A stretch of 64,000 nt of DNA from the NCBI GenBank assembly GCA_905181645.1, contig CAJIYN010000002.1:1-64000 (forward strand), read 5' to 3'. The position numbers and the translations under genes were made by a program. This DNA comes from an uncultured SAR86 cluster bacterium (lineage in GTDB: Bacteria; Pseudomonadota; Gammaproteobacteria; Magnimaribacterales; D2472). Below the pieces are notes generated by a model. It was not told the DNA's origin. It saw only the letters and a program-made list of their open reading frames with translations, and searched no databases. Position 1 is the first letter of the stretch; each line of letters begins with the position of its first letter. This document shows, in pieces, positions 49,289-60,468 of this stretch.

Positions 49289-50600
49289 GTGTACATTATA
49301 AAAAAAGGTCTAGATTTACCAATATCAGGCATCCCATCGCCTGAAATAGAAGACTCATCTATTACATCTCCATCTAGTCAGAATTCTGTTGTAGGTTTAA
49401 AACCTACTATGTTAGTTAAAGTTGGTGATTTTGTGCAAGCAGGTCAAAAACTTTTTGAAGATAAGAAAAATCCAGGCACTTATATTACTTCTCCATCATC
49501 TGGAGTAGTTGAATCTATCAATAGGGGTGAGAAAAGGCGTTTCTTATCAATGACTATAGATGTTGATGATTCTATAGAGCCAACAAACATTTAAAAATGC
49601 TTCAGGCAAAGCAGAAATCATCAATTTACTTCAAGAATCTGGTCTTTGGAGCGCATTGCGTACAAGACCTTTTAACAGAACACCTAAAATAAATACTTTA
49701 CCTGATGCTATTTTTATAAATGCATGTGATACCAATCCTTTATCTACAGACCCTTTTAATATAATTCAAGAAGATCAAGACCTTTTTAATTTAGGTCTTT
49801 TAACTTTAGCTGAGGCATTCAATCTTCCTATTCATTGTTGCTTTCAAAACTCGGATTTTAGCACTGCTATTGATAGCGTAAAATATCATCAATTTTCTGG
49901 ACCGCACCCATCTGGTCTGACGTCCACACACATACATAATATCTACCCTGTAGGCAAAGATAGACTAGTTTGGGCCTTAGGTTTCCAAGAATGCATTTCA
50001 CTTGGATACTTAATTAAAAATAAAGAAATTCGAACTTCTAAAATTATAGCTTTAAGTGGCGAGGGTGTAAGTGAACCAAAGCTTATTAGAACTAACTATG
50101 GAGCAAACATTTCCTCTCTCACTGCCGGAAAAGTTGATGATACATCTAGAGTGATTTCAGGCTCAGTCATTTATGGGCATTCAGCTGACTCTGCTATGGA
50201 TTATATAGGCGCTTTTCATAATCAGGTTTCAGCTATCCCAAATGAATATGATGAAGCATTTATGAGTTGGCTAATGCCAGGGTCAAAAATACACTCTAAA
50301 CTAAATGTCTTCATATCATCTTTTATTAAACCTAAAAGCTTTAGCTTTAACACTGCAATGAATGGAAGTGATAGAGCTATTGTTCCAATATGTTCATATG
50401 AAGAGGTAATGCCTATGGACATACTTGTAGTTCAGCTTTTAAAAGCCCTTGCAACCTATGATCTCGAGATGTTAATTGATCTAGGAGTTCTTGAGTTATC
50501 TGATGAGGATATGGCTTTATGTAGCTATGTATGTCCTAGTAAATATGATTACTCAAGTCTGCTTTCTAAAAATCTTGAAATGATTTACAACGAAATATAA
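49289..50600 (+). CDS. nqrA: Na+-translocating NADH-quinone reductase subunit A, one frameshift
   Basis: Start GTG 49289 with AAGGGA upstream: YIIKKGLDLPISGIP, GLKPTMLVKVGD, TSPSSGVVESINRGEKR; shift near 49592; then LWSALRTRPFNRTPK, FINACDTNPLS, HPSGLTSTHIHNIYPV and VQLLKALATYDLEMLIDLGVLEL. Peripheral quinone-binding subunit on the cytoplasmic side. First gene of the nqrABCDEF operon; nqrB starts on its stop (TAATG). Confidence 0.95.
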
Positions 50601-51841
50601 TGAAATTTTTAAGAACATTTATAAATAATATAAAACCTAGCTTTGTAGACGGTGGAAAATATAATAAATGGTTTCCATTATTTGATGCTTTAGAAAACTT
50701 ATTTTTCACTACAAGTGGTAAAACTAAAAATCCAATTCATGTTAGAGATGGTCTAGACATACAAAAATTGATGGTTACTGTTTGGCTGGCTGCTTTTCCT
50801 GCGATGTTCTTTGGTATGTATAACCTTGGTGCTCACTCATTAGAATATTTAGAATCTATAAATCAGATGAATACTGGTGATTGGCATCACTATTTAATAA
50901 GTTTTGTAGGCTATGATTCATCAAGCTTTTTCTCAAAAATGTGGTTTGGAGCTTCTTACTTCTTACCCATATATGTAACAGTTTTCGTTGTTGGTATTGG
51001 ATGGGAGGCTTTATTTGCAATTGTCCGTAAACATGAGATTAATGAAGGGGCTTTTGTTACAACAATTTTATTTGCTTTGACTTGTCCTCCTGATATACCT
51101 TTATGGCAAGCAGCAATGGGGATAACTTTTGGTATTGTTATAGGTAAAGAAATCTTTGGAGGTACTGGTAAAAATTTCTTAAATCCAGCCCTTACAGGTA
51201 GAGCATTTATTTATTTTGCTTATCCAACTCAGTTATCTGGAGATAAGGTATGGATAGCAGGTATTAGTGATAATTTGGTTATGCCTTCTGGATATAGTGG
51301 AGCCACTCCGCTTGGCGTTGCAGCCGAACAAGGAATTCCAGGGCTTACTTCATCCTTTAGTTGGCTTGATGCATTTGTTGGAAATATTCCTGGCTCAGTG
51401 GGTGAAACATCAGTAATAGCAATATCTATTGGCTTATTTATCTTATTAGTTACTAAAGTTGCGTCTTATAGAATAATTCTAGGTACATTATTTGGTATGA
51501 TTGCTATGTCATCTATATTAAATATAGTTGGCTCAGATACCAATCCAATGTTTTATGTTCCTTGGTATTGGCATCTTGTGATTGGGAGTTTTGCCTTTGG
51601 TCTGGTATTTATGGCTACTGAACCTGTTTCAGGCTCTGGCACTAATACAGGAAGGTGGATTTATGGAGCTGTTATAGGAGTTACTGTAATTCTAATTAGA
51701 GTTGTTAATCCAGCATTTCCAGAGGGAATGATGTTAGCAATTTTATTTGCTAATCTATTGGCACCAGTTATAGATCATATGGTTGTAGTATCAAATATTA
51801 ATAGAAGGAAGGCTTGGTACAAAAACAAAACAAGTAGTTGA
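50600..51841 (+). CDS. nqrB: Na+-translocating NADH-quinone reductase subunit B
   Basis: 413 aa, the only long nqr gene with an unbroken frame. Ten-helix membrane subunit. Flavin attachment motif SGATPLG (Thr carries FMN), ATEPVSGSGTNTGRWIYG, PDIPLWQAAMGI and FPEGMMLAILFANLLAPVIDH. Its very last codons (after RRKAWYKNK) run into a foreign segment, so the native stop may be lost. Confidence 0.95.
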   Translation: MKFLRTFINNIKPSFVDGGKYNKWFPLFDALENLFFTTSGKTKNPIHVRDGLDIQKLMVTVWLAAFPAMFFGMYNLGAHSLEYLESINQMNTGDWHHYLISFVGYDSSSFFSKMWFGASYFLPIYVTVFVVGIGWEALFAIVRKHEINEGAFVTTILFALTCPPDIPLWQAAMGITFGIVIGKEIFGGTGKNFLNPALTGRAFIYFAYPTQLSGDKVWIAGISDNLVMPSGYSGATPLGVAAEQGIPGLTSSFSWLDAFVGNIPGSVGETSVIAISIGLFILLVTKVASYRIILGTLFGMIAMSSILNIVGSDTNPMFYVPWYWHLVIGSFAFGLVFMATEPVSGSGTNTGRWIYGAVIGVTVILIRVVNPAFPEGMMLAILFANLLAPVIDHMVVVSNINRRKAWYKNKTSS

Positions 51842-52083
51842 CTTACTTGATAATTTTACTACAGATGCATTTAGTACAATTGAAGGTAGCGTAGGCTATA
51901 ACATTGATAGTGTTCAACTTGCAGAAGGAATGAGAGTATTATTCCTTAATGACACAGACCCGTTAGTTAAGGGTAGAATCTTTGAAGTTAAATTTATTAA
52001 CTTTACAGGAAGCGGTGTTAACGGACAAATTAGTTTAGTTGAAACAACAGATAGTTTGCCACTAGCAGGCGAAAACGTTTTCC
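51823..52083 (+). pseudogene. Phage structural-protein-like fragment replacing the NqrC N-terminus
   Basis: Open frame reading STIEGSVGYNIDSVQLAEG, GMRVLFLNDTDPLVKGRI, FEVKFINFTGSG and QISLVETTDSLPLAGENVF. The pattern S..GSVGYN.D..QL.DGMR..F..DTDPLVK..I..V.FI......QI.L.E..D is that of tail/structural proteins of marine T4-like cyanophages and pelagiphages (from memory). The NqrC signal anchor and first ~90 residues should be here. Confidence 0.6.
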
Positions 52084-52499
52084 TCTAAAGTTCCACAAGA
52101 TAAAGACATAGCTATTATTAAAAATAGAGAAAATATTGGTAAAGTCTATATTGTCAGAGATACACAGGGAATAATTTCAAAGCTCATACTTCCCATTCGT
52201 GGTTTTGGTCTCTGGGGAACTATGTATGGTTATATCTCTTTAGAAAATGATTTTAATACTGTGGCTGGAATTGAGTTTTATCAACATAAAGAAACTCCAG
52301 GCCTCGGTGCCGACAGTAAACACTATTGATTATTCTGTTGATTATAATAATAATGAGGTTGTTTTAAAAAGAATAGGGCTTATTCCTATGCCGTTGGAGG
52401 TAGAGGGTTGATGGGCTCTCTGGTGCTACTCTTACAAGTCGAGGTGTTTCCAATATGATTGAATACTGGTTTAGTGAATCAGGCTATTCTCAATGCTAA
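52084..52499 (+). CDS. nqrC: Na+-translocating NADH-quinone reductase subunit C, C-terminal part, frameshifted
   Basis: Readable: GKVYIVRDTQGIISKLILPIRGFGLWGTMYGYISLE, AGIEFYQHKETPGLGA, then shifts near 52315 and 52405, and the FMN attachment motif SGATLTSRGVSNMIEYWFSE. The covalent flavin threonine is therefore present. The stop is TAA 52497 or, in another frame, near 52513. N-terminal third replaced by a phage-like segment. Confidence 0.85.
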
Positions 52500-52511
52500 C
52501 GGAGCTAGACT

Positions 52512-53172
52512 ATGAGTCTTAAGCGATATCAAGAAGTCATAAGCCGCTAATTGAAGAAAATCCAATTGCATTACAAATTCTAGGCATATGCTCAGCTCTA
52601 GCTGTGACTAACAATCTTTCAGTTACAATGGTTATGTGTCTGGCATTAACAAGTGTTTGTGCTTTCTCAAACTTATTCATTTCGAATTCAATTATAATAT
52701 TCCTAGCAGTATTAGAATTATTGTTCAAATGACAATCATTGCATCACTGGTAATTGTTGTTGATGAGCTATTAAAAGCGTATGACTACGAAACAAGCAAG
52801 CAGCTGTCAGTGTTTGTCGGACTTATTATCACCAATTGTATTGTAATGGGTCGCGCTGAAGCCTTTGCTATGAAAAACCCACCTATTCCTAGCTTTTTTG
52901 ATGGTATTGGCAATGGCCTCGGTTACAGCGCCATTTTGATGCTAGTCGCCTTTGTGCGTGAATTATTCGGTGCCGGTACGCTCTGGGGTTACGAAATACT
53001 TCCTTTAGTGACCAACGGAGGTTGGTATGTGGCCAATGGCATGATGCTCGCACCGCCTAGCGCCTTCTTCTTGATAGGCCTATTAATATGGGCATTGCGT
53101 AGCTGGAAGAAAGGGCAGGTAGAAAAAGCCGACTTTAAGATAACCAAGAACAGTCAACCGAACCTGACCTAA
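52512..53172 (+). CDS. nqrD: Na+-translocating NADH-quinone reductase subunit D
   Basis: Six-helix subunit sharing the membrane Fe-S centre with Nqr[10 protein letters not shown], one shift near 52548, then [23 protein letters not shown] with the Cys-bearing helix, a shift near 52690, [42 protein letters not shown] (second Cys) and [20 protein letters not shown]. From about 52770 to 53172 the codons are clearly GC-richer than in nqrC and nqrE, although it is still NqrD. Confidence 0.93.
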
Positions 53173-53187
53173 CAAAGAGAGAGTTAA

Positions 53188-53800
53188 ATGCTTGAACATT
53201 ATCTAAGTATTTTTATCACCACAGTTTTTATTGAGAATATTGCTTTGTCAGTATTTCTTGGTATGTGCACATTTATAGCTATTTCTAAGAAGATTGATGC
53301 TGCTTTTGGTTTGGGTGTAGCAGTCATTGCAGTATGTTTAATTACTGTGCCTCTAAATAACTTCATCTTTAACACTATTTTAAAAGATGGAGCACTTGCA
53401 TGGGCTGGTATTCCAGGAACAAATCTCGAGTTTGTTGAACTGATTAGTTACATAGGAGTGATTGCTGCCGTTGTTCAAATACTAGAAATGTTTCTAGATA
53501 AATATGTTCCCGCTTTGTATAATGCCTCTTGGAGTATTTTTGCCCTTAATCACAGTTAACTGTGCAATTTTAGGTGCCTCCTTATTCATGGTAGAAAAAG
53601 ATTTAATGTTTGGTGAGAGTGTTGTTTATGGTTTTGGTGCAGGCTTTGGTTGGGCATTAGCTATAGTTATATTGGCTGGTATTCGTGAAAAGTTAAAATA
53701 TTCAGATATACCAGAAGGTCTTCAAGGCCTTGGAGCAACTTTTATTATTGTTGGTTTAATGAGTTTTGGATTTATGTCATTTGGAGGAATTTCTCTTTAA
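53188..53800 (+). CDS. nqrE: Na+-translocating NADH-quinone reductase subunit E, one frameshift
   Basis: [35 protein letters not shown] with the first cluster Cys in FLGMCTF; shift near 53525; then [21 protein letters not shown] with the second Cys, and [21 protein letters not shown]. Paralogous to NqrD in inverted topology. AGAGAGAG-type ribosome site before ATG 53188. Confidence 0.93.
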
Positions 53801-53815
53801 AAAGATTTTATTAAT

Positions 53816-55045
53816 ATGGATATATTAGATTTAGTATTGGTGTCGTCTCTTTCTCTGGAATAGTACTAGCACTTGTTGTTGTTATTATTGGGGCAAGATC
53901 TCAACTAGTTTCTACGGGAAATGTTTCTATTGAAATCAATGGAGATTCTAGTAATCCTATAGTTGTTCCTGCTGGATCAAAACTTCTTGCAGACTCTTGC
54001 TGAAAATAAAATATTTTCTATCATCAGCTTGTGGCGGTGGTGGTACTTGTAGTCAATGTAAGTGTCAGATTCTTAGAAGGCGGTGGATCTATCTTGCCAA
54101 CAGAAGAATCTCATTTTAATTCGCGTGAAAAAAATGACGGCTGGAGACTTTCATGCCAAGTTGCTGTAAAAAATAATTTAAAGATTAATGTTCCTGAGGA
54201 AATATTTGGTGTAAAGGAATGGGAATGTGAAGTTGTCTCTAATGAAAATGTTGCAACTTTTATTAAAGAATTAATTCTTAAATTACCTGATGGTCAATCC
54301 GTAGATTTTAAAGCTGGTGGTTATGTTCAATTAGAAGCGCCTGAATATGAAATAGATTATAAAGATTTTGATATTGGCGAAGAATATCATGAGGACTGGG
54401 ATAAATTTAAGATATGGGAAAATAAGGCTATCAATAATGAGCCCGTAATAAGAGCCTACTCAATGGCTAATTATCCTGAAGAAAAAGGCATCATTAAATT
54501 TAATATTAGAATCGCATCACCTCCACCAGGTTCTGATTTTCCTCCGGGCGTTATGTCATCTTGGACATTTAATTTAAAGCCTGGAGATAAGGTAAAGGTC
54601 TTTGGCCCCTTTGGAGAGTTTTTTGCTAAAGATACATCAAACGAAATGGTGTTTGTTGGTGGCGGTGCAGGGATGGCACCAATGCGATCACATTTATATG
54701 ATCAATTATTAAGAATTCATTCTGATAGAAAAATTACTTTTTGGTATGGAGCTAGAAGTTTAAAAGAAATGTTTTATGTTGATGAGTTTGATAAATTAGC
54801 TGCTGAAAATGATAATTTTACTTGGCATGTTGCTTTATCTGATCCTCAGCCCGAGGATGACTGGGATGGAAAAACAGGTTTTATTCATAATGTTTTATAT
54901 GAAAATTATCTTAAAGAGCACCAAGCACCAGAGGATTGTGAGTATTATATGTGTGGACCACCAATGATGAACAAGGCCTGTATTGATTTATTGTTAAGCC
55001 TTGGTGTTGAGCCTGAAAATATTATTTGATGATTTTGGTGGCTAA
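53816..55045 (+). CDS. nqrF: Na+-translocating NADH-quinone reductase subunit F, frameshifted
   Basis: NADH-oxidising subunit. ATG 53816, N-terminal helix ([15 protein letters not shown]) after a shift near 53845; 2Fe-2S ligands [15 protein letters not shown] across shifts near 53998 and 54065; then [13 protein letters not shown] (FAD), [15 protein letters not shown] (NADH) and [12 protein letters not shown]. The last codons need one base (near 55028) to give FDDFGG and TAA 55043. Confidence 0.95.
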
Positions 55046-55051
55046 ATACTT

Positions 55052-56035
55052 TTGCTAAGTAGACAATTAATCTCTAAATTTTTTGCCCTTCTTGTTGGTC
55101 TTGGCTGTATTTATATTGCCTATGAATATAACTCTAAATCTAATTCTCTTTTAAAGGGATCAATTTATGGAACAACTTGGAACATAAATTCATCTGATTA
55201 TATTTCTGATTACCATGTAGCTAATATTAAGAATATTTTAAATTCCATTGATCAGCTAGCATCTAATTACAAAGAAGATTCGGAGATTTCCCTAATCAAT
55301 AAAAGACCTCTAAATGAGTCTTTAAGTATCTCTAAAGAGTTATATGAACTTATCAATACTGCTAAATCAATAACAGATCTATCTAATGGCTCTTATGATA
55401 TTACTTTAGGAAAAGTATCAGCAAGTAATGGTTTTTCTCCAAATTTTGGCAAAAAACTATTAATCCAAGATAACAATTCAAATAAAAAATACGATATTAG
55501 CGACCTGGTTTTAAAAAGTATTTTAAGATCGTCATCAATAGCAAAGGGATACGCAGTCCAAAAGCTTCATGAGTACTTATTAAGTAATGATTTAAAAAAT
55601 CATCTTATAGATATTGGTGGAGAGATAATCATCCATGGTAATAATAAATCAATAGCTTGGGTGGTTGGTATTCAGGATCCAACTAATAAAAAAGATAAAC
55701 CTATTATTACTATATCTAATAAAGACTCAAGCTTTCTAGCTATAGCAACCTCTGGAGAGTATCGTAATTATAGATATGCTGATGGTGAAACAATTACCCA
55801 TACGCTTGATCCAAGTACCAATAAATCTATTAATAATAACCTTCAGTCCATAACAGTTGCGTCTGAAATTTCAGCAACATTAGCTGATGCTTATGCAACT
55901 GCTATTAATGTTATGGGTTATGAAAAAGGCCTAGAATTTGTGAATAAGAACAATATTGCTGCACTTTTTATAATAAGCGAAGAGGGTGAGCTTCAACTAA
56001 TTAAATCCCAGAAATGGTATGATTTGAGCTTATGA
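55052..56035 (+). CDS. apbE: FAD:protein FMN transferase
   Basis: Attaches FMN to the Thr of NqrB and NqrC. 327 aa, intact, start TTG 55052. N-terminal lipobox-like LLVGLGC. Family motifs: YGTTWNI, SEISLINK, ITDLSNGSYDITLGKV, IAKGYAVQKL, NHLIDIGGEIIIHG and THTLDPSTNKSI with the Mg-binding site near SATLADAYATAINVMG. Placed right behind nqrF. Confidence 0.93.
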   Translation: MLSRQLISKFFALLVGLGCIYIAYEYNSKSNSLLKGSIYGTTWNINSSDYISDYHVANIKNILNSIDQLASNYKEDSEISLINKRPLNESLSISKELYELINTAKSITDLSNGSYDITLGKVSASNGFSPNFGKKLLIQDNNSNKKYDISDLVLKSILRSSSIAKGYAVQKLHEYLLSNDLKNHLIDIGGEIIIHGNNKSIAWVVGIQDPTNKKDKPIITISNKDSSFLAIATSGEYRNYRYADGETITHTLDPSTNKSINNNLQSITVASEISATLADAYATAINVMGYEKGLEFVNKNNIAALFIISEEGELQLIKSQKWYDLSL

Positions 56036-56205
56036 TCGAAATTATTCTTGGAATTATCGTCGTCTCTAGCTCATTTGCACTATTAGCAATTGGTGTTATT
56101 GCAAACAACAAACCTATCGCTGGCTCGTGTGGAGGTATTGCTAATTTGGAAGATGGTGCGCCTTGCCAGATTTGCGGACGCACTACTGATGGGTGTGAAT
56201 CTTGA
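56032..56205 (+). CDS. nqrM: Nqr maturation protein NqrM
   Basis: 57 aa; ATG overlaps the apbE stop (ATGA). One N-terminal helix (IIVVSSSFALLAIGVI) followed by four cysteines in SCGG, CQICGR and GCES. NqrM supplies iron to the NqrD/E cluster. Intact, and last gene of the operon. Confidence 0.9.
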   Translation: MIEIILGIIVVSSSFALLAIGVIANNKPIAGSCGGIANLEDGAPCQICGRTTDGCES

Positions 56206-56209
56206 GTAT

Positions 56210-57780
56210 TTAGAACTGATTCATAGTATTGTCTTCACCAGCAGCCTTTAAAGCTGCATCACCTGCAAAATACTCTTTATGATCATCGCCCATATCTGAA
56301 CCAGACATATTTTGATGTTTCACACATGCAATCCCTTGTCTAATTTCTTTACTTTGAACGCCAGCAACATATCCAAGCATACCTTCTTCACCAAAGTAAT
56401 CTTTTGCAAGATTATCAGTTGAAAGTGCAGCTGTATGATAAGTTGGAAGAGTAATAAGATGATGGAAAATTCCAGCTTCTTTAGCTGCATCAGCTTGGAA
56501 AGTTTTCATCTTATTATCACTCCGGTTAGATAGTATCCGTCTATGATCATCCATAACTACATCAATTTGGTGCTTGCAAATCTTGCCATACTTCTCCATG
56601 CGTCAAATACTTGCTGGCGAAATTCAAGAGTCCAATTAAATGATGGACTACTTGTTATAGACTAATTTTGCATTGGGACAACTTTGTTAATTTCATCCAT
56701 CTTGCTCCAATTCTGACCAATCTGTGGTCTTTCAGTTTCTATCCATATAAGATCAGCCCATTTTGTAACTCGTAATCGAATCCAAGATACATCTAGCTTC
56801 ACCTGTGCCATCTTTAAATCTATATAGATTACTTGGCAATCTTTTTGGTCTAACCAGTTTTCCATCTTGATTAATTAAAACATCACCATGATTCATATCT
56901 TCAGGTGAAACTTCCTCAACATCTAAGAATGAATTATATTGATCCCCCAAATCACCTTTTTCACGTGTTACAGCGATCTGCTTTGTTAATCCTGCTCCCA
57001 GTGAATCCGTTCTAGCAACTATAACTCCATCATCAACACCTAACTCAAGGAATGCATATCTAACAGCATTAATTTTAGCTAAGAAATCAGAATGAGGCAC
57101 TGTAACTTTTCCATCCTGATGGCCGCATTGTTTTTCATCGGAAACTTGATTTTCAATTTGTATAGCGCAAGCACCTGCTTCAATCATTTTCTTGGCAAGT
57201 AAATATGTAGCTTCAGGATTTCCAAATCCTGCATCGATATCTGCAATTATTGGAACTACATGTGTTTCGTAATTATCAATTTTTGATTGTACATGCGATC
57301 TTGTGGCAGCATCTGGAGCTGCGTCTAGTTCTCGAAACAATCCACCTAATTCACGTGCATCTGCTTGTCTTAAAAAAGTATAAAGCTCCTCAATTAAGGC
57401 GGGAACAGATGTTTTTCATGCATTGACTGATCAGGGAGAGGGCCAAACTCTGACCTAAGGGCGGCTACCATCCAGCCTGAAAGGTATAAGTACTTTTTAT
57501 CAGTTGTGCCAAAATGTTTTTTAATTGAAATAAGCTTTTGTTGACCTATAAAACCATGCCAACAACCTAATGACTGAGTGTATGACGAAGTGTCTGAGTC
57601 ATATGCATCCATATCTGCTCTCATGATCCCAGCGGTATATTTAGCTATATCTATACCAGTTTTAAATTTGTTCTGTAAACGCATTCTGGCAACATAATTA
57701 GGATCTATAGCTCCCCATGAATCATTATTCATAGAAGATACCTCATTGGCTTTATTAACTTCATCGTTTAGATTAGACAT
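56210..57780 (-). CDS. aceA: Isocitrate lyase, frameshifted
   Basis: Glyoxylate-cycle enzyme of the ~530-residue type found in Pseudomonas (PA2634). Start ATG 57780 with GGGAG upstream. YLYLSGWMVAALRS, DIDAGFGNPEATYLLAKKMIEAGA, the active site DEKQCGHQDGKVTVPH, GVIVARTDSLGAGLTKQIAV, ADLIWIETE, FHHLITLPTYHTAALSTDNL and the ending DNTMNQF. Shifts near 57395, 56765 and 56620-56660. The ~30 residues after FDAWR (56520-56600) match the family poorly. Confidence 0.93.
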
Positions 57781-57980
57781 ATACAAACACTCCCTATTTA
57801 AAATATGTAGTGCAGTACACTTTAATTGAATAAAAAAGTCAATATTTACAAAATAAACGCCTAAAAAACTATTTAAACAAATTTTTAAACCAGGTTTTAC
57901 TACAAAAAAAAGAGGCTGGTAGACATTTAGATAAAGATTTAGCAATTTCATATCAACCACAACTTCATATTCAAGTTGAT
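57781..57980. other. Gap between aceA start and purB end
   Basis: Should hold the aceA promoter (minus strand). An imperfect palindrome (AGTGTACTGCACT on the minus strand, near 57810-57822) may be an operator, but I have no support beyond symmetry. No gene is seen. Confidence 0.3.
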
Positions 57981-59287
57981 TCATTGTTCAGCCCATACGG
58001 TAATAACAAATCCAATTAATAAACTTAATGTAATCATTTTTCTGAATAGAGGATCCACGAGAAAGTTCTTTTAATTGCTCGTAAGCATCAGGAATACCCT
58101 CATACCTCATTACCGTTTGTACAGCTTCAGTTAATACTTCCCAGTTCTGATCAAGTTCAGATAATAATTTTTCTTTATTTGGAGATAATTTACCAAGACC
58201 TTTATTAAGACTAGAATTTTAAACATCTAACCAAAACCAAGACCTACATTTCTTAATACTGTTGAATCAGATAAATCTCTTTGCATTCTAGATTTCTGAA
58301 GTTTGTTTGATAAAAATTCAAAAATAGCATTTGCAAGACCTAAGTTTCCTTCAGAATTTTCAAAATCAATTGGATTAACTTTATGAGGCATAGTGGAAGA
58401 ACCAACCTCGTCTTTTAAAAGTTTTAGTTTGAATAGATCATTTGCAATATACATCCAAATATCTTGATTTAAATCAATTAAAATATTGTTAATCCTAGAC
58501 ATGTTATGACAGGTTTCAGCTATCCAGTCATGAGGCTCAATCTGCGTTGTAAGAAGGTTTTGCTCTATCCCACATTGTTTTATAAAATTCCCACAAAATT
58601 TAGGCCAATCAATTGATGCATCAACAATATTAAATGTATGAAAGTTTCCAGTTGCACCAGACCACTTAGCCATTGGTTTAATAGCCTTGATTTGATTGAT
58701 CTGTCTATTAATGCGACTATAAAAAACTTTAAATTCTTTTACTTCAGAGTGGGGGATGCTGGTTGACCATGAGTTCTAGCCAGCAATGGAATGGATGACC
58801 ATTGTTTAGATTTTTTAGATAATACTGACTGTAATGACTTTAGATTATTTAGATGCTCATTTATGCCAGCTTTTAATATCACTGCATAACTAAGCGAGTT
58901 TAGATCCTCGCTAGTAAGACCAAAATGTATTAAGTGAATATATTTAGCTAAGATTTTATCAGTTAAGAAATAATCTCGAATATAGTACTCGACCGCTTTA
59001 ACATCATGGTTAGTTTTTGATTCAATCTTTTTTACAGCTACAACAGATTTATCATCGAAATTTTTCTTAAATTTAAGAATTTTATTAACAGAAGTTTCAG
59101 AGAGTGTTGGAAAGTTACTAGGTAATTTTTTACATAAAAATAAGAGCCAGTCAATTTCTAGATCAAATCTTACTTTTATTAAATTAGCTTCTGAAAAAAT
59201 AGTTCGTGTATCTTCAATTTTTGAAGCATAACGACTATCAAGAGGAGAAATATTATCATGCGACTTTTTCATATGTAATTTTACCAT
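57981..59287 (-). CDS. purB: Adenylosuccinate lyase, frameshifted
   Basis: Two steps of purine synthesis. N part: ISPLDSRYASKIEDTR, IHFGLTSEDLNSLSYA, ARTHGQPASPT. Then a shift near 58740 and MAKWSGATGNFHTFN, and the signature GSSTMPHKVNPIDFENSEGNLG. After a shift near 58227, NWEVLTEAVQTVMRYEGIPDAYEQLKEL leads to the end near 57981. Follows mnmA by 8 bp, an order close to the enterobacterial mnmA-hflD-purB. Confidence 0.93.
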
Positions 59288-59295
59288 TTATTAAC

Positions 59296-60373
59296 TTATT
59301 TAAAAGTCTTAGCTATAACGCCACCACCTAAACATATATCTTTACTATAAAGAACAGCTGATTGGCCTGGCGCTATAGCTCTTATGCTTTCTGCAAATTT
59401 AATTAAATAGCCATCATTTTCGATAGTTACTTGGCAATCTATGGGTGTATGTTGGTGCCTAATTTGAACAGAGCAATCAAGTGGAAACCTGTAATCTATT
59501 TCATTTATAAAATTAATATTCTCAAGCCATAATCCAGAGTTCATTAATAATTGATTATTAACACCCTGACAAACACTGATCTCATTATTAAGAATATCTT
59601 TTTTATAGACATACCACGGTAAGTTTTTTGTATTTTTCATACCTCCAATTCCAATACCTTCCCTTTGTCCTTCTGTATAAAGTATTGAGCCTTGATGCTC
59701 ACCTATAACATTACCAGTTTCATCTTCAATATTTTTTTTTTTAAATGTTATAAATTTATTTAAAAAATCTTTTAAGTTTCTTTCTCCTATAAAACAAATT
59801 CCAACAGAATCCTTTTTATTTTCATATTGATAAATTATTTTTAATAGCTATCTCTCTGACTTCTGGTTTTGTTAGATTCGCTAAAGGAAAAATACATTTT
59901 TTAAATTCTTCTTCTTTAACTTCATGCAAAAAATAAGTTTGATCTTTGTCTCTATCCTTTGCTCGAATTAGGTGGGTATGATTATTCACTTCTCGCAAAT
60001 TTGCGTAATGACCGGTAGCTATTTTTGACGCTCCCATCTTGATTGCATGATTGAGGAACGCTTCAAACTTAATTTCTGAATTGCATAATATATCTGGATT
60101 TGGCGTAATCCCTTTTTCTAGGCCTGAGATAAACAAAGAAAATACTTTTTCTTTATATTCCTTTGCAAAATTTACGACTTCTATATCAATACCTATCTTC
60201 TCTGAAGCATCCTTAAAATCAATTTCCGATGTACATTCCTCATCGGCTTCATTTTGCCAATTTTGCATGAATAGGCCTTTAACATTGTAACCTTGCTCTT
60301 TGAGTAACAAGGCTGAAACTGAAGAATCAACTCCTCCTGACATTGCAACAATAATAGTTTTACTTTTGCTCAT
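59296..60373 (-). CDS. mnmA: tRNA-specific 2-thiouridylase
   Basis: Thiolates U34 of Lys/Glu/Gln tRNAs. ATP site AMSGGVDSSVSALLL, QNWQNEADEECTSEID, first catalytic Cys in NPDILCNSEIKF, DQTYFLHEV; after a shift near 59822, the second Cys in GICFIGERNLKDFL, EGQREGIGIGG and the C-terminal barrel with APGQSAVLY. Start ATG 60373. Confidence 0.94.
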
Positions 60374-60413
60374 ATTTTTAACTTATTGGGTGTCAAAAAT
60401 AATTCAATTAGAG

Positions 60414-60419
60414 TATAAT
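60414..60419 (+). promoter_or_regulatory. -10 element before icd
   Basis: Perfect TATAAT 49 bases before ATG 60469, in the 95-bp divergent gap between mnmA and icd. A 17-base spacer leads to TGTCAA at 60391, a weak -35. Confidence 0.4.
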
Positions 60420-60468
60420 CATCACCCGAATTTGTATTATAAAGCTTAAATAAAACAAGGAACTATAA

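Noticed and set aside
57810-57822. Palindrome before aceA as a regulator site
   Set aside because: Only four paired bases per arm and no known glyoxylate regulator consensus; kept only as a note.
57790-57984. N-terminal extension of isocitrate lyase to 57984
   Set aside because: The extension is AT-rich, hydrophobic and unlike the family; ATG 57780 has a good ribosome site.
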